Assembly: GCA_003232715.1 (NCBI GenBank)
Contig: QIJG01000081.1
Location: 1-7,660 of the forward strand
Length of the DNA stretch: 7,660 nucleotides
Direction: 5' to 3'
Source: Nitrospirota bacterium
GTDB taxonomy: Bacteria; Nitrospirota; Thermodesulfovibrionia; Thermodesulfovibrionales; JdFR-85
Below are positions 6,142 to 7,660 of the stretch, piece by piece. Under the pieces are notes generated by a model. That model searched no databases, was not told the DNA's origin, and saw nothing but the letters and a program-made list of their open reading frames with translations. Every line of letters begins with the position of its first letter. The first letter of the stretch is position 1. The position numbers and the translations under genes are program-made.

Positions 6142-7102
6142 GAAAGGCAATCCACGCCTCAGAGAGGGGATTGAATCAGCAGGGCATGAGGTCTTGGAGA
6201 ATGCCTGGGATATCAATACCATTATCTCCGAGGGTATTAATGCTGCAATCTTTGAGTTTAAGTATATTTTCAAAGACAAATGGAGGTTTCTATCCCTGGC
6301 TCGCAGATTAAGACAACACAAAATCCCTATAATTACATGGAATGTTGATTCTCCCTGGAATGCTGGAATAAAAAAATGGGAAATAAACCTGCTTTTAAGA
6401 AACAATATCCTGTCGATATATGCAACTCACTCACTTCAGAATACGGATTGGATCAGGCATCCTACAGTTATATATCTACCCAATGCCGCATGGAATAGCA
6501 AATACAACCTCTGCAATGCTACCTTAGAAGATTTAAGACTACAGGATATTTATAAATGGGATACATCCTTTATAGGCAACATGGACGGACAGAGGTATCC
6601 TGAACATAAAAACAGAGTTGAATTTTTAGAAAAACTTAGTGGCCTCTTAAAGAAGAATAATATCAATTTCTTGTTTATAGATAGCAAGGATTTATCGTTT
6701 GATGAACAGGTGGAAATCATCCAGAAAAGCAGAATTAACCTGAGTTGCATCTCAGCAGCTGATTCGACATATGGACTTAGCTGGGGATTACCTGAAAGAT
6801 GTTATGGTATTCCTGCATGTGGAGGCTTTCTCCTGATGGAAGACCGCGTTCATGTCAGAAACGATTTTAATATCGGAGACGAGGCAATCACCTATTCTGA
6901 CATTGAGGATTGTAAGGATAAAATTCTTTACTATTTGCATAGACATGAAGAATGTAGAAGGATCGCAGAAAATGCATATCACAGGATATACAGAGAACAT
7001 ACCTATGAACATAGGGCCGGAAAACTGACCTCACAAATCCAGAAAACATTCGGTCTTAATAAAAAAGAGCCTTTCGACTTACCCAATTCTACCCTTCCGT
7101 AA
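6119..7102 (+). CDS. CgeB-like glycosyltransferase family protein
   Basis: A 327-residue protein resembling the CgeB/spore-maturation-type glycosyltransferases (C-terminal Glyco_trans_1_2 domain, PF13524 type), which occur widely in surface-glycan clusters. The N-terminal half begins KIALNYRKGNPRLREGIESA and has a Rossmann-like region with PIITWNVDSPW (70-80). A middle strand with FIGNMDGQRYPEHKNRVEFL (151-170) opens the second domain. The diagnostic C-terminal segment is WGLPERCYGIPACGGFLLME (222-241), with E226-R227, and ends in the helix AYHRIYREHTYEHRAGKL (286-303). No membrane span or signal peptide is seen. It follows the ligase gene with a 23-base overlap, so it is probably co-translated with it and likely modifies the same glycan. 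Its last four codons plus stop lie over the end of the convergent bioA gene, and the tail after about residue 312 is low in recognisable structure. Donor and acceptor are unknown. Confidence 0.8.
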   Translation: MKIALNYRKGNPRLREGIESAGHEVLENAWDINTIISEGINAAIFEFKYIFKDKWRFLSLARRLRQHKIPIITWNVDSPWNAGIKKWEINLLLRNNILSIYATHSLQNTDWIRHPTVIYLPNAAWNSKYNLCNATLEDLRLQDIYKWDTSFIGNMDGQRYPEHKNRVEFLEKLSGLLKKNNINFLFIDSKDLSFDEQVEIIQKSRINLSCISAADSTYGLSWGLPERCYGIPACGGFLLMEDRVHVRNDFNIGDEAITYSDIEDCKDKILYYLHRHEECRRIAENAYHRIYREHTYEHRAGKLTSQIQKTFGLNKKEPFDLPNSTLP

Positions 7103-7660
7103 CCTCCACTATTGAATCCCTGATTATATCAAGCATCCCTGCAAGGTGCTCCTTACTTATTGAAAGGGGCGGCATAATCACAACAACGTCGCCAAGCGGC
7201 CTTATCAGAAGTCCCTTCTCCCTTGCCCTGAGACAGACCTTAAAACCCATCCTGTCTTCAAAGGGATAGGGTGCTCTCTTTTCACTGTCCCTGACGAGTT
7301 CCACCCCTGCCATAAGACCAATCCCCCTTGCATCACCAACATGCTCAAGCCCTCTGACCGTCTCAAGCCACGGCAACAGTATATTCTCCTTTTTCCTGAC
7401 CCCCTCAACGGTCTTTTCCTTCTCAAATAGCCCGATTGAGGCAATGGCTGCTGCACAGGCAAGGGGGTTTCCTGAATAGGAATGTCCGTGAAAGAATGTC
7501 TTCAGTTCCCTGTATTCGCCAAGGAACGCCGAATAGACCTCTTCTGTGGTTATTGTGGCGGCAAGGGGTAGATAACCGCCGGTTATGCCCTTTGAAAGGC
7601 AGAGGAAATCAGGCACTACATCCTCATGCTCACAGGCAAACATCCTTCCTGTCCTGCCAA
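7089..7660 (-). CDS. bioA: Adenosylmethionine-8-amino-7-oxononanoate aminotransferase BioA, 5' part missing
   Basis: The C-terminal 189 or so residues of a class III PLP-dependent aminotransferase (E. coli BioA has 429). It converts 7-keto-8-aminopelargonate to 7,8-diaminopelargonate in cytoplasmic biotin synthesis. The frame is open through the window end, reading GRTGRMFACEHEDVVPD at its truncated edge. The ATG at 7643 is therefore internal, as the equivalent GFGRTG segment is in E. coli BioA. CLSKGITGG holds the PLP-binding lysine (codon 7590-7592). HGHSYSGNPLACAAA is the phosphate-contacting segment from the partner subunit, and LIRPLGDVVVIMPPL contains the carboxylate-binding arginine. 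E. coli has HGPTFMGNPLAC at the second motif; the HGHSY form also occurs in the lysine-using B. subtilis enzyme, so the amino donor is uncertain. GC is high (53-57% in two counted lines). The gene runs against the glycan genes and has no functional link to them. Confidence 0.9.
   Translation of the reverse strand, partial: GRTGRMFACEHEDVVPDFLCLSKGITGGYLPLAATITTEEVYSAFLGEYRELKTFFHGHSYSGNPLACAAAIASIGLFEKEKTVEGVRKKENILLPWLETVRGLEHVGDARGIGLMAGVELVRDSEKRAPYPFEDRMGFKVCLRAREKGLLIRPLGDVVVIMPPLSISKEHLAGMLDIIRDSIVEVTEG

Noticed and set aside
7205..7462. 85-codon minus-strand frame inside bioA that could suggest a frameshift
   Set aside because: The true bioA frame is continuous through all motifs on both sides, so this is only a shifted reading of the same DNA.

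Overview
The window looks like part of a Gram-negative bacterial chromosome devoted to lipopolysaccharide (LPS) assembly. It carries the 3' part of the lipid A/core flippase gene msbA, five envelope-glycan genes on the same strand, and, on the opposite strand, the 3' part of a biotin-synthesis aminotransferase gene (bioA). LPS genes require an outer membrane. Frequent AGG/AGA arginine codons and ATA isoleucine codons, with moderate GC, would suit a Nitrospirota or Desulfobacterota-type bacterium, but that placement is a low-confidence inference from codon style and protein flavour.

Layout: 2-1333 (+) msbA, truncated at the window start. 1334-1518 is a non-coding leader with a possible promoter, a long-range inverted repeat and a chain of mini-ORFs ahead of the next gene. 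1519-2643 (+) is a WaaG-like GT4 glycosyltransferase. 2698-3792 (+) is a second GT4 glycosyltransferase of another subclass. 3792-4940 (+) is a GT9 heptosyltransferase, joined to the previous gene by a TAATG overlap. 4978-6141 (+) is an O-antigen ligase/polymerase-family membrane protein, probably starting at TTG. 6119-7102 (+) is a CgeB-like glycosyltransferase overlapping the ligase by 23 bases. 7089-7660 (-) is bioA, truncated at the window end and overlapping the last glycosyltransferase tail to tail by 14 bases.

How the genes fit together: the GT9 enzyme would add heptose, and the two GT4 enzymes and the CgeB-like enzyme further sugars, to the lipid A-core on the cytoplasmic side. MsbA would flip the product across the inner membrane. 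The WaaL/Wzy-type protein would then join or polymerise glycan on the periplasmic side. The five genes from 1519 to 7102 have gaps of 54, -1, 37 and -23 bases and are probably one transcription unit.

Base composition is uneven. Hand-counted 60-base lines give 48% GC in msbA (961-1020), 23% and 20% in the ligase gene (5461-5520, 5581-5640), and 53% and 57% in bioA (7141-7200, 7321-7380). This suggests a variable surface-glycan cassette between two conserved chromosomal genes. I saw no clearly novel system. The least ordinary features are the leader of the first glycosyltransferase, the start of the ligase, and the convergent gene overlap. I found no tRNA, rRNA, CRISPR array or insertion sequence.
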